Of a DNA stretch of 64,000 bases, positions 11,026 through 20,965 are shown piece after piece. Within the stretch, counting starts at the first letter, position 1. Each line of letters starts with the position of its first letter. The stretch lies in contig WELB01000025.1 of assembly GCA_009602725.1 (NCBI GenBank), positions 1,012,699-1,076,698 of the forward strand, given 5' to 3'. The DNA is from Spirogloea muscicola. Its lineage: Eukaryota > Streptophyta > Zygnematophyceae > Spirogloeales > Spirogloeaceae. The notes below the pieces were generated by a model. It had not been told where the DNA came from, made no database searches, and saw only the letters and a list, made by a program, of their open reading frames with translations. The translations under genes and the position numbers were made by a program.

Positions 11026-14000
11026 ATTGACTGGTGGCGGCGGGCGGCCGCGGCCGCGGTGGCAGCCCAGGCCGGCGTGTCCCACCAGGGCCGACCCCTC
11101 CAGGTCCCCACCACTGGCAATGGGCCGCGGACCTTGACCTAGATGCGGTCCACCGGCAAGAGGCTCTCCCACTCCTGCGCTTTGCTACCGTATGCGACTG
11201 TCTATGTCCCTGCAGCGCTCCCAAGCGCTTGCTTTGCACCGCCGCGCTGGTCGCGCCCTTGCAGCAGCCTCTGGCTTGCGCAGCGGGGTTGCTCTTCCTC
11301 CCCTCAGCTCATCTGACTTCCTACTGCTGACACGGGGGTATTGAGGGCGCCCTGTCTGCCTAGCCTTTGGCTCCGTCATGAACACCTGTATGCATCTGGC
11401 TGGCATTTCACAGCCGATTCTTTCATATCAGCAGCCGCTTTCTTCTTTTTCCTGCGCCATGTGCCGCGGTGGGCGCGCCCACACCTGCGCCGCGCCCTCC
11501 GCCCCGTTCTGCAGCGAATCGTGGTCGACCACAGGGACGCGGCCGCCTGGAAAGTCTTCATCCTCTTCCCCAGGCTGCTGCTCGGGCGAGCACCCCCCCC
11601 AGGGCCACGGCCAAGGCCGCCAGCTGCTCCTGGACCGCATCTACCTCTTTGAGTGCGGGCAATGGGAGGAGCTCCTGGCGCGGCACGACGCTGCAGTGGC
11701 TGCGGCCTCGGCAGGCCGCCGCACTTCGCAGACAGCGCCTTTGTCTGACAGGGCGGCCAGTGTCCGCCGCGCTCTCCGGTATGGCCATGCCGGGGAGCTC
11801 TCAAGAGCCGTCCAGGCGCTCGATGATTCGGTGTTGGCGCCGGCAACCTGAGGCCACGCGGGAAGCCCTCTCCTCCACCCCCCGGCGCGCTCTCCCCTGC
11901 CTTCGTGGTTGGCTTCCTACGTCCCGCAGGCGGAGGTGGCCCTTGATGCGGCAGCCTTCCGCAAGGCCTTGCAGAGCAGCCGGCGCGCAGCTGCAGGCCG
12001 CCCCTCGTGCATGTTCACGGAGCATTTGAGGGAGCTCTTCCTCGAGGGGGACGAGGCGGACTTTCGGGCGTTGCACCAGGTTTGCCAACACATGGCCCGG
12101 GGTCACAAACCTGCCAGCATCCGCGGTCTGCTCTGCGCCAGCACCCTGCTAGCCCTCAGCAAGGTCAATGGCGGCGTCCGCCCCATCGCCATCGGCGAGG
12201 TTCTGTACCGCCTGGTGGGACGGGCACTCTGGCAACAGCACGCCGACGCGGCCCAGACACACCTGGTCCCACACCAGTATGGCGCAGGCCTGCGGAGCGG
12301 CGGCGAAGCAGTGGTCCATGCGGTGCGGGCTCCCTCGACTTGCACCCCGAGTGGTGGTGTTGGCAGTGGACGTCCGCAACGTGTTCAACTGCGTCGACCG
12401 TGCAGCTGTCGCCGAGGAGCTCCGTGACGCCTTCCTCACCCTGCTGCCGTTCTTCGGGCTGGACTACGGCCAGCCCAGTGATCTCCTATGGCGGCTTGGA
12501 GCCGTAGGGGTGGTGGTCCTTCAGTCTTCCACAGGCTCGCGTCAGGGGGACCCGCTGGCCGGGTTCTTCTACGCGCTGGCCCACGACCGCGCCCTGGCCA
12601 CGGCAGCTGCTCACCCGGGCGTCCTCATGCCCACGTATGCCGACGACACCACCCTAGTCGGGCCAGCAGACAAGGTCTTGGCTGCCTTTGCCACCCTCGA
12701 GGCGCAGCTGAAGGAGATTGGCCTGGACATCCGCGCGTCGAAGTGCAGCGCTTGGTCCCCACAAGGGTTGCCAGCCCTCCTCCACCTACCTTCCGGCTGT
12801 CAGACACCAGCGCGGGGCCTCACACTCCTCGGGGTTCCCTTGGGCTCACCATCCTTCGTGGACGAGCAGCTGCGGAGCAAGCTGCAGGAGCACCTCAAGC
12901 CGGCGGCCCGCCTCCCGGAGCTGCACGACATGCAGCTTGGGCTCGCCATGCGGACGCGCAGCATTGCGCAACGTCCCCTGTACCTGGCTCGAGCCCTTCC
13001 CCCCCTCCCCAGCGGCGCAGGCCGCCTATGCAACCTTCGATGCAGGTATCCTTGCCAGCACAGCGGCCCTGGTCCAACACCCGGCCTTCCTGGCGACGCC
13101 GGCTGCCGTGCACCAGGCCTCCCTGCCGGTGAGCCGCGGGGGTCTGGGCTGCCGTCCGCTGGCTCGTGCCTGCCGGGCAGCACACCTGGGGAGTTGGGCG
13201 CAGGTTGCGGCTTCGGTGGCCCAGCGTTTCATCCGGCATGGGGGTCGCCTTCTGGAACAGGCGGCAGCGGACGTGGAGACTGGCACGTTGCCCTTCCAGG
13301 CGGCTCTTTGCTCAACCCGGGATGCGCTGCTTGCAGATCACCCCGCCCTGGTGCCACGGGCCGTCCCGTTCGCGCACCTCGTGCGCGCGGCCGACCTCCG
13401 GGCCCAAGCTCGCTTCATGGCAGAGGTTGATGCGGCCTCCTCCACCACGTTGATGGGGCTCTTGCCATTGGCCGACCTCCGGGGGCGCGCGCGGTTGCTC
13501 TCGGCATCCTCACCAGGGGCGGCAGCTTGGTTGTCTGCCCTGCCGTTCCACGACGCGCTCCGAATGCCCGATGACGCCTTTCCGTACGGCGGTGCACCGC
13601 CTTCTCGGCCTCCACCCACCCTGCCTCAGTGGCGTACAACAGTGTGAGTGCGGAGAGCGCAGTTCCGACGCGGCATCGTTGGCAGCTCACATGCTCAGGT
13701 GCGCATGGGGCGGGGAGCGGACAGGAACACACGACTTGCTGCGGAATGCCTTGTTTGGCATCTTTGTCGAGGCCGGTTATGCGGTGGCGCTCGAGAACAC
13801 CAGCGTCATGCCTCTGACCGCTGGGGCGGATGGCCGCATCCACACCCGGCGCGCCGACCTTGTCGCCAGCGCGCTCGGCGGGGGGCCTCGGCTCATTGCC
13901 GACGCTGTCACGATTGACTGCTTTGTTTCCAGCAGCGCCAAACGCTCGTCGGAGGAGGCGGGCTATGCAGTCGGCCAAGCGGCGGGCGAAAAGGAACGGA

Positions 14001-14338
14001 AGTACTCGGACCACCCGGTGGGAGACGAGTTTGTTCCACTGGCAGTCGACGTGCACGGAGCCTTTGGCACTAAATGGCTTGACTTGCTTCACCACCTTGG
14101 GCGGCGTGCAGCGGCCCGCCGCCACGGGCAGCAGGGCGAGCAGCCCGGTCTCAATTTCGCTGGGTCCCTCGCTCAAGTCTTCCGAATGCGCTTGGCCATC
14201 TCGATGCAGCGGTCCCTTGCCTTTGCGGTTCACTTGCGCGCCGGCTGAGCTTTGGCGGCGGCCTCCGGCTTCCGTCAGGGCGACGTCTTTCCGCTGGCTA
14301 GCTACTCCGATTTGCATCTTCTGACTAGAGGTTACTGA
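11026..14338 (+). mobile_element. Family 1 LINE, longest plus-strand copy, frame-broken
   Basis: This non-LTR retrotransposon copy encodes, over several frames, an N-terminal part (HWQWAADLDLDAV near 11115; WARPHLRRAL near 11482; ELLARHDAAV near 11685). A reverse transcriptase follows, with motif A AVDVRNVFN near 12368, motif B SRQGDPLAGFF near 12538, motif C YADD at 12636-12647 and motif E LTLLGVPLG near 12820. Then come a zinc finger C-X-C-X12-H-X3-C from 13643 and a RRADLV...D...K region from about 13850 resembling a restriction-like endonuclease. It closes with SYSDLHLLTRGY. Frameshifts fall near 11610, 12335, 13020 and 13575, and an in-frame stop lies at 14246-14248. A foreign 3' fragment interrupts it at 11185-11450. 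No apurinic-type endonuclease domain was seen. Inactive. Confidence 0.85.
11185..11450 (+). mobile_element. Nested family 1 LINE 3' fragment
   Basis: A second copy of the unit at 1109-1372, ending TSDFLLLTRGY-like with stop at 11342-11344 and then the same 3' UTR. It separates two parts of the surrounding element that are contiguous in the minus-strand copy at 32580-32710. It was therefore probably inserted after the host element. Confidence 0.7.
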
Positions 14339-14818
14339 GAGAAAGTGCTCGCCCATTGAGGATAGGGGCTGGAAAAACCAGCCCAAAAACGAATGAACAA
14401 AGTACGAGAAGGGGGCCAGGGGAAGAGCGAAGAATAACAAGCACACACAGAAATAAAGCAGCTACGAATCACTCTGTGATCCCTGCTAAGCAGCCGCAGA
14501 TCAGAGATGCTAGGCTCCTGGAAGTGGGTCCCCCGGCCAGAGCCAGCAGCGAGACGGCCAGGCGTATGCGGTACACTTGCGTCAGCGACCCGGCTGCAGG
14601 AAAGTCCACCGGCTCCCTAGTGAAGCGCCGGGCGATGGTGTGGCAGGCGAGCTGGGTGAGCAGCTCGAGCCACCGAGCGCCCAGCGCCCCATGGGTGTCA
14701 ATTGCCAACGGGAAGACCTCGTCTTCCCGCGGATGATTGGCGTACTTGAGCTCTTCAGCCCGAGCAGCGCAGGCGACCGCATACCCAGCCTCGGTGGCAC
14801 ATTGGGCTGGGTGTGAGC
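14339..14818 (-). mobile_element. 5'-truncated family 1 LINE, minus strand
   Basis: Reading on the minus strand, a C-terminal coding part (RWLELLTQLACH..., FPAAGSLTQVYRMRLAVSL) runs from about 14818 to 14480. It is followed by the terminal peptide region, 3' UTR and the hairpin tail (GGGCTGG/CCAGCCC type) whose end lies at about 14339. The tail end abuts the last bases of the plus-strand element (its GGTTACTGAG end), so the host element has lost or never had its own tail. The coding part is closest to the copies at 15564-16142 and 17832-19142. Confidence 0.75.
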
Positions 14819-15104
14819 GATGACTTCGCGGCCCTGGCCATTGTCGTTCACGGGGCCTTCAGCAGTGGCTGGTTCTCCTCCACTCCATTGGCTCTTCATG
14901 AACGTGCAGGGCGCGCTCTAAGTCAGGCCTCCGGCTTCCGTGGCGGTTCTCCAGCTCCCCAGGTTAGCTTGTCAGACTTGTTTGTGCTCACCCGTGGATA
15001 CTATTGTCAGCTTAGGCACCTAAATTTAGGTCTCCGTATTATGTAGCCTTGTTAAATTTGCACTTGACTCTGCCTGAACATTGGCTTGAAATGGCCTCCC
15101 TGCG
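14819..15104 (+). mobile_element. LINE 3' fragment, divergent subfamily
   Basis: The frame reads AIVVHGAFSSGW, HERAGRAL and SLSDLFVLTRGY, then continues past the usual stop position into tail sequence. The tail matches 33385-33530 (shared GGTCTCCGTATTATGTAGC and CTCGACTCTGCCTGAACA-like blocks). It represents a separate subfamily with its own 3' end. Confidence 0.65.
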
Positions 15105-16290
15105 AGCCCGCCTTGCGGAGCATCTTCAGCCTACGGCCCGGCTTCCCGAGCTGGACGACATGCAGCTGTAGTTGGCCATGTTGACCAAGGCCATTGGGCA
15201 GCGGCCCCAGTACTTGACGCGGGCCACTCCGCCGTCCCCAGGGGCGTTGGCGGCGTACGCGGATTTTGATGCAGGCATGGTGGCGAGCTTGGCGGCCCTG
15301 GTCCGCCACCAGGGCTTCCTCCAGTCGCCAGCCGCTTTCCACCAGGCGGCGCTACCCCTCAGCCACGGTGGTCTCGGCCTGCGCCCGCTCGCCCGTTCTT
15401 GCCGGGCTGCATACCTCGGCAGCTGGGCGCAGACTGCCGCCTCCGTGGCCCAGCGCTTCATGGTCCACGGCCGGCGTGCATTGGAGCAGGCGGTGGTGGA
15501 GGTTGACATAGGCGCGCTGCCGTTCCAGGTGTCGCTTCGCTCCGCCCACCAGGATGCGATGCGATGCATGGCATTCTGGTGGAGGCTGGCTTCTCGGTGG
15601 CAGCGGAGCACTCCAGCGTCATGCCGCTCCAGGAAAGGGCTGACGGTCCCCACGCCCGTCGCGTAGACCTGGTGGCCACCCCACAGACCGGCGGGCCACG
15701 TCTTCTCCTGGACGTGGTGACCACCGACGCATACGACCGCTCGCACCCAGCCCAATGTGCCACCAAGGTTGGGTATGCGGTCGCCTGCGCCGCTCGGGCT
15801 AAAGAGCTCAAGTACGCCGACCATCCGCGGGAAGACGAGTTCTTCCCGCTGGCGATTGACACGTATGGGGCGTTGGGCGCTCGGTGGCTCGAGTTGCTCA
15901 CCCAGCTCGCCCGCCACGCCATCGCCCGTCGTTTCCATGGGGAGCGGGTGGACTTTCCTGCAGCCGGGTCGCTGGCGCAGGTGTACCGGATGCGCTTGGC
16001 CGTCTCGCTGCAGCGGTCAATGTCCCGCGCGCTGCACCTGCGGGCCGGCAGAGCCCTCGCTGCTGCCTTTGGCTCTGGCCAGGGGACCCAGTTCCAGGAG
16101 CCTAGCGTCTCTGATCTGAGGCTGCTTAGCAGGGGTTACTGAGTGATCCATAGTTGCTTTGTTTCTTTGTGTGCTTGTTTTTCTTTGCGCTTCCCTGGCC
16201 CCCTTCTCGTCCTTTGTTAATTCTTAATGGCTGGCTTTTTCAGCCCCTATTCTCAATGGGCGAGCACTTTCTTCTTCTTCGCCATAGCAC
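15076..16290 (+). mobile_element. Family 1 LINE copy with internal deletion
   Basis: The first part (15090-15550) encodes the thumb-like region (LPELDDMQL, ..RGLGxRPLARSCRAAYLGSWAQ) with a stop after DDMQL. At about 15550 roughly 420 bp are missing compared with the copy at 17832-19142, which removes the zinc finger. The second part (15564-16142, frame-shifted) keeps the ILVEAG..., RRVDLVATP and AAGSLAQVYRMRLAVSLQRS blocks and ends SVSDLRLLSRGY. The 3' UTR with the hairpin follows at 16228-16275. The breakpoint lies near a shared GCCCAC, suggesting microhomology. Not functional. Confidence 0.8.
16228..16275 (+). repeat. Family 1 tail hairpin (attached to element)
   Basis: GGCTGG...CAGCC hairpin followed by CCCTATTCTCAATGGGCGAGC. 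Here it is contiguous with the 3' UTR of the preceding retrotransposon, which shows that the widely scattered hairpin block is the element's own 3' end. No poly(A) follows. The end is a CTTTCTTCTT-like stretch. Confidence 0.8.
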
Positions 16291-16321
16291 GGCCTGCTCT
16301 TCAGGAACACGTGTGTATTAA

Positions 16322-16376
16322 GAGATGGGGAGGGCATGTGTGGCCAAGTACAAAAGCAAGCACATTGACAAGTGTA
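16322..16376 (-). repeat. Family 2 tail, solo copy
   Basis: Carries GTGGCCAAGTACAAAAGCAAGCAC, the inverse of the tail that follows the family 2 end at 3190-3262. The flanking matched bases (GAGATGGGGAGGGC) also agree. No coding part is attached. Other solo copies in this orientation lie at 25198-25250, 40855-40890, 51960-52015 and 60045-60085. Confidence 0.65.
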
Positions 16377-16414
16377 CATCACCTGGCCCCTTCGTAGCTG
16401 CTAAGCGGATTTTG

Positions 16415-16965
16415 CCAAGCTTCAATGCTGCCGGCTCCCTTGCGCAGGTCTTTTGAATGAGGCTGGCGGTCTCGCTACAGGCGCTCTTTGGCGTGCTTTG
16501 TAGTGTAGTCCTTTCTTGGCACTTTCTTTGGCTTTGGACATTGTCCATTCTTTTTGGGTTGGCTTTGCCAGCCCCTCCTTGTTTTCTTCTCTATGGGCGA
16601 GCTTTTCTTCTTTAGCTTATGCGGTTCACGCGCGCGCTGGCCGCGCTATGGCTGCTGCTTCCGGGTCTCGGCTGAGTGCCGCTTTTCAAGAGAACTCCGT
16701 GTATTAGAAACAAATGTAGGCTTTTCCTGCTTCTAGTTACTCTGATCTGCTGTTGCTCACACGTGGATATTCAGCATCCATCTGAATCTCAGAAGAATCT
16801 CCCTCTGCACCGTCTCGTGCTTTGTAGTGTAGTCCTTTCTCGGCACCTTTCTTTGGCTTTGGACATTGTCCATTAACTAAAAAAGACTTCTTTTTATTAA
16901 CGGGCTTTTCTTGGATTGGCTTTGCCAGCCCCTCTTCTCTATGGGCTAGCTCTTCTTCTGCAGCA
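16415..16965 (+). mobile_element. Cluster of two truncated family 1 LINE 3' ends
   Basis: The first piece (16415-16610) reads FNAAGSLAQVF then MRLAVSLQALF and runs directly into a hairpin tail at 16556-16610. The second (16618-16960) reads AVHARAGRAMAAASGS then SYSDLLLLTRGY, with its own tail hairpin at 16910-16958. A fragment of family 2 tail (about 16688-16716) interrupts the second coding piece. The same second subtype recurs at 39915-40190. Confidence 0.7.
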
Positions 16966-17060
16966 AAACGGCGCATTCGGTACACTTGCGCAAGTGCCGG
17001 CTGCAGGGGAGTCCACCGGCTCCCCATGGCCTCCCCATCTCTTCATACACACGTACGGAA
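16966..17060 (-). mobile_element. Short family 1 LINE C-terminal fragment, minus strand
   Basis: On the minus strand it reads HGEPVDSPAAG then a VPNA block, matching the GEPVDFPAAGSLAQVYRMR region of intact copies. It lies between tail-type repeats of both orientations. Confidence 0.55.
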
Positions 17061-17140
17061 GCGAAAAGCCAGCCCGAAAAAATTGACAGTGGTGCGAAGG
17101 GGCCAAAAGCGTTTTTGGCCCCTTCGCACCCACATGCTGC
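17061..17140. repeat. Inverted pair of tail segments forming a long hairpin
   Basis: GGTGCGAAGG..CCAAAA on the left (17092-17108) pairs with TTTTGGCCCCTTCGCACC on the right, separated by a few bases, with a single-base bulge. The arms are the GAAGGGGCCAAAA piece that precedes or follows many hairpin tails. The structure therefore likely arose by joining two tails head to head. Confidence 0.6.
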
Positions 17141-17335
17141 GGTGTTCCACAGGCCCTGAAGTGGTGGGCGTCCACAATCTCCTATGAGACGCCCTGGCGG
17201 GCTTGATGCGCGACGCCGGCTACAGCGCCATTGTGGAAGCAAGCAATGTAATGGCCATCACCACGGCTCCTCAGGGTCGCCATCACCGTCGCACCCTGGA
17301 CATTGTGTATAAAGATTTACATGGCTGGAATGTCA
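17131..17335 (+). mobile_element. Divergent LINE fragment: zinc finger and endonuclease-like region
   Basis: The frame reads HMLRCSTGPEVVGVHNLL, a stop, then DALAGLMRDAGYSAIVEASN and RRTLDIV. This matches the second half of the zinc finger and the start of the RRxDLV region in the better copies, but is clearly more diverged. It is a lone fragment of another subfamily. Downstream at 17350-17460 a roughly 72-bp segment beginning AGATGCCTGGAGAC occurs twice. Its inverse recurs near 35630. Confidence 0.6.
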
Positions 17336-17831
17336 ATGCAGCAGTAACGTATTGATAGATGCCTGGAGACTAGACACCTCATCCGGCTGACAAATAAATT
17401 GACTGTCAGTGCCGCAGGAAAGGCTTAACAGATGCCTGGAGACGGACAATTTCACCAGGCTGGGCAGCATGGCTTCAACCTAGAGCTGAGAGCGGCGCAA
17501 CCCGGAGTCGTGACACGCGAGACAGCATGGTGCTGGCGCTGGAACGGCGACGGGAGGTGGCAGCGCTGTAGACTGCCTTGACGGCGTTGTTAGCCGTTAG
17601 TGTTGACGGGAACGATAGTACGGCTGACGATAGCCTGGGGGTAGTGACCGTCAGCTGCGAGTGACGGGGGATCGTCAGTATGGGGGTGGAGGCCAATGGA
17701 TGGGTAGTTTGTCGGTGGTAGCCCGTTGATGGCCGTCGACAGTTCGTGGACGGGTCCTCAACGAGAAACTGGGTTCCAAATATCCCCACCCGGGCCCGCA
17801 TGGCCGGGCCACCCCGCCGTCCCCAGAGGCA

Positions 17832-19142
17832 TTGGCGGCGTACGCGACTTTCGACGCGGGCATGGTGGCGAGCTTGGCGGCCCTGGTCCGCCACCAGGGC
17901 TTCCCCCAGTCGCCAGCCGCTATCCACCAGGCGGCGCTACCCATCAGCCACGGGGGTCTCGGCCTGCGCCCGCTCGTCCGCTCATGCCGGGCTGCATACC
18001 TCGGCAGCTGGGCGCAGACTGCCGCCTCCGTGGCTCAGCGCTTCATGGTCCATGGCCGGCGTGCACTGGAGCAGGCGGTGGTGGAGGTGGACAAAGGCGC
18101 GCTGCCGTTCCAGGTGGCGCTTCGCACCGCCCACCAGGAGCTGCTCGCGGCGCACCCCGACATGGCCGGCCAGGCGGTCTCCTTTGCGCACCTCGCGCAC
18201 ACCGCTGACCTGCGCGTCCAAGCGCGCTTCGCGGCCGTCGTCGACAAGGCCGCCTACACCACCGCCGTGCTGCAGCTTCCTGAGGCTGACCTGCGCGGGC
18301 GCGCGAGACTACATTCGGCCTCCTCCCCGGGGGCAGCGGCGTGGCTCCAGGCACTCCCCATCACTGACGCCCTGACCCTCCCAGATGAGGTGTTTCGCAC
18401 TGCCGTCCACCGGCTCCTGGGGCTGCCGCCTCCATGCCTCCAGGGCGTGCGTCAATGCCAGTGTGGCGAGCGAGGGGCCAAGCCTGGCGAGCTGGCTGCT
18501 CACGTCCTGCGCTGTTCCCATGGCGGCGAGAGGACGGCGGCCCACGACCGCCTCCGGGACGCGATGCACAGCATCCTGGTGGAGGCTGGCTTCGCGGTGG
18601 CAGCGGAGCACTCCGGCGTCATGCCGCTCCAGGCCAGGGCCGACGGTCTCCACGCTCGTCGCGTCGACCTGGTGGCCACCCCACAGGCCGGCGGGCCACG
18701 TCTGCTTCTGGATGTGGTGACTACCGACGCATTTGACCGCTCCCACCCAGCCCAGTCTGCCACCAAGGCTGGGTATGCGGTCGCCTGCGCCGCTCGGGCA
18801 AAAGAGATCAAGTACGCCGACCATCCACCGGAAGACGAGTTCTTCCCGTTGGCAATTGACATCCATGGGGCACTGGGCGCTCGGTGGCTTGAGCTACTTA
18901 ACCAGCTCGCCCGCCACGCAATCGCCCGTCGCTTCCATGGTGAACCGGTAGACTTTCCTGCAGCCGGGTCGCTGGCGCAAGTGTATCGCATGCGCTTGGC
19001 CGTCTCGCTGCAGAGGTCCATGGCCCGTGCGCTGCACCTTCGTGCCGGGAGAGCCCTCGCTGCTGCCTCTGGCTCTGTCCAGGGGACCCACTTCCAGGAC
19101 CCTAGCCTCTCTGATTTGCGGCTGCTTAGCAGGGGTTACTGA
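17832..19142 (+). mobile_element. Family 1 LINE C-terminal ORF, 436 residues, intact frame
   Basis: A 5'-truncated copy with the longest uninterrupted coding part of the family. It starts downstream of the reverse transcriptase. Residues 208-228 form the zinc finger (C209, C211, H224, C228). A region with R276-R277-V-D279, D294, D299, K324 and K327 resembles the catalytic layout of restriction-like endonucleases in LINEs such as R2. Near the C-terminus come AAGSLAQVYRMRLAVSLQRS and the end SLSDLRLLSRGY. An earlier methionine is unlikely to be a true start, because homology to other copies continues upstream of the truncation. Its tail follows to about 19290. The endonuclease assignment is by motif spacing only. 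Confidence 0.8.
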
Positions 19143-19240
19143 GTAATTTGTAGCTGCTTTCTTTCTTTGTGTGCTTTGGTTTCTTAGCGCTTCCTCTGGC
19201 TTCCTCTGGCCCCCTTCTCGTTCTTTGTTCATTCTTTTTT

Positions 19241-19290
19241 GGGCTGGCTTGTCCAGCCCCTATCCTCAATGGGCGAGCCCTTTCTTCTAT
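19241..19290 (+). repeat. Family 1 tail hairpin, reference copy
   Basis: GGGCTGG-CTTGT-CCAGCCC forms a perfect 7-bp stem with a 5-base loop, followed by CCTATCCTCAATGGGCGAGC and a pyrimidine-rich end. It is contiguous with the coding copy at 17832-19142. Near-identical blocks are at 40525-40565 and 57259-57300 on the plus strand and at 28660-28722, 29815-29875 and 14349-14400 on the minus strand. Confidence 0.85.
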
Positions 19291-19604
19291 ATAGAGGGCA
19301 CCCGAGGTAGGAGAGGGGGTGAGTTCTTCACCCTACATCGGACCCCTGGACCCTTGCCACTGCAGTAACCGTTGCTCAACTTTACCGTTGCAGCCCCATC
19401 CCAATGCCTCCCCGCTCTTCCTTGCCACGCCGGCAGCCCGGGCTTGGCGATATCCAAGGCATTCATTACACTTTTGCTCTTGCCAAAACTGCCCCCAGCG
19501 CCGCCGCCGCCGTCGCAGCATTGCTGTCGGGCGTCTTCGCTGCTGTCGAGGCACGCCTGGAATGAGTGGGCTCACAGGACGGGCAGCCGCGCTGCCAAAA
19601 AGCC

Positions 19605-19690
19605 TTACACCGGGCGCTGTGAAAAAGCCAGCCCGAAAAGAATTCAAAAAGGTTCGAAGGGGCCAAAACCATTAGCAGCTACGAAGGGGC
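19605..19690 (-). repeat. Family 1 tail, solo copy, minus strand
   Basis: Contains AAAGCCAGCCCGAAAAGAAT followed by GGTTCGAAGGGGCCAAAA. This is the inverse of the tail order GGCCCCTTCGAACC...GGGCTGGC seen at 29695-29765. No element coding sequence is attached. Confidence 0.65.
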
Positions 19691-19866
19691 CTGAAGAGGA
19701 AAAGAATGTCTGGGGTGACTTCGCAACGGTCGCGTCAGGATCGGTGACGCAGGTAAAGCACGAAACATCGTGACCTTGTGTGAGGTGCAAAAATCGAGCA
19801 CTGCCTCCATCTGCTCTGAGGCTGTCGTTTACAGTCTTGCGTCATTAGCTTGTCCATCACTACATC

Positions 19867-20051
19867 TTGTGACTGGGACTGGTAACCGGTTCTTTGCGCT
19901 GTTGCGCTGGGTTACTGGGACCTGGTTCTTGCGCTGTTGCGCTGGATTACTGTCAATTGGAATTTGCGCTGCTGCGCTGGATTACTGTCGACTGAAATAT
20001 ACGCTGCTGCGCTGGGCTACTGATGACTGGTTTGTGCGCTGTTACGCTGAA
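19867..20051 (+). repeat. 35-bp tandem repeat
   Basis: The unit contains GCGCTGTTGCGCTGG then a TTACTG block. Unit starts fall at 19896, 19931, 19966, 20001 and 20036, exactly 35 bp apart, with a degenerate partial unit before the first. It is not open in a shared frame. It does not recur elsewhere in the window as far as I can see. Confidence 0.85.
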
Positions 20052-20189
20052 ATAGTGCATCAGGAACCATCCAGAAATAGTGAATTAGGACCTCATCAAG
20101 GACATACTATTGCTTGGTTTGGGCTGCACTGAGTGCCGTGTATTCTGTTCCCAACATCCTCTCCATTTTGGGGCATTTTTTCTCTTTCA

Positions 20190-20965
20190 TGCCGATTATC
20201 CAACTTGCGGCTGCTGACTGGGGGTCACCGAACAGGCATTCTTAGCGGGCCCTACGCTTTGCGACGCCTCTGGACCTTGTTCATAATACTTGTGGGCTGG
20301 CTTTCCACAGCCGTGCCCCGTTTGGGAAAGCTGCTTCTCCTTCTTATTCAAGCTGCTGCAAGCTCCAATTGCGACCGCTGACTTAGGCATGCTGAGCAGA
20401 CATCCTTAGTTTCTACGCTTCTTGACTCTTTTGGACCTTGTTCATGCTTTTGTGACCGGCTTTTTACGACCCTTGCACCCTTTTAAAGAGCTGGTTAATC
20501 TTTTCTGGAGTGCTCTGTCCCGCTCCGGACCTCCTGCACGTTACACTAGCATCACCCTGCATCCTCGAGCTTCCATTTTTTTGCAGGCTACCACAAATGC
20601 GTCCATCTGTTGGGGCTAGCCTGTCACAGCCTCAACCCCTTCAGAAATTCTCCTCGTTCACAGCCACCTTGTTCTTCCTGGAAAGAGCTTTCTGTTTCTC
20701 TCAGCATTGGCAGACTGATCAAGTCACGTTGTTACCGATAATCTTCATAGCCACTTGCACTGCTGCGTAGTTCGCATCTTGCCCACTTGGTACTCTGTCC
20801 ACTGCATTAGGCATCCTCACTGATCACTTGTTCTCTCCTCAGCCATCAGTTCTCCTGAGCTATACGTCTTTCGACTCCTCTGGACCTTATTCACTCTTTT
20901 GTGGGCTTGCGTGTCGCAGTCATCCCCCACTTTTAGAAGAGCTGCTTCCCTTTTGGACTGGCCTT
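20190..20965 (+). mobile_element. Three truncated family 1 LINE 3' ends in a row
   Basis: Each piece starts with the remains of the terminal peptide codons (such as SNLRLLTGGH near 20196) and runs into a GGACCTTGTTCAT...GGGCTGGCTTTCCACAGCC-type tail. The pieces cover about 20190-20345, 20355-20500 and 20835-20965. All are on the plus strand, are diverged and carry no other coding sequence. Confidence 0.6.

Noticed and set aside
14356-14736. Plus-strand frame of 126 codons
   Set aside because: Antisense shadow of the truncated LINE copy on the minus strand.
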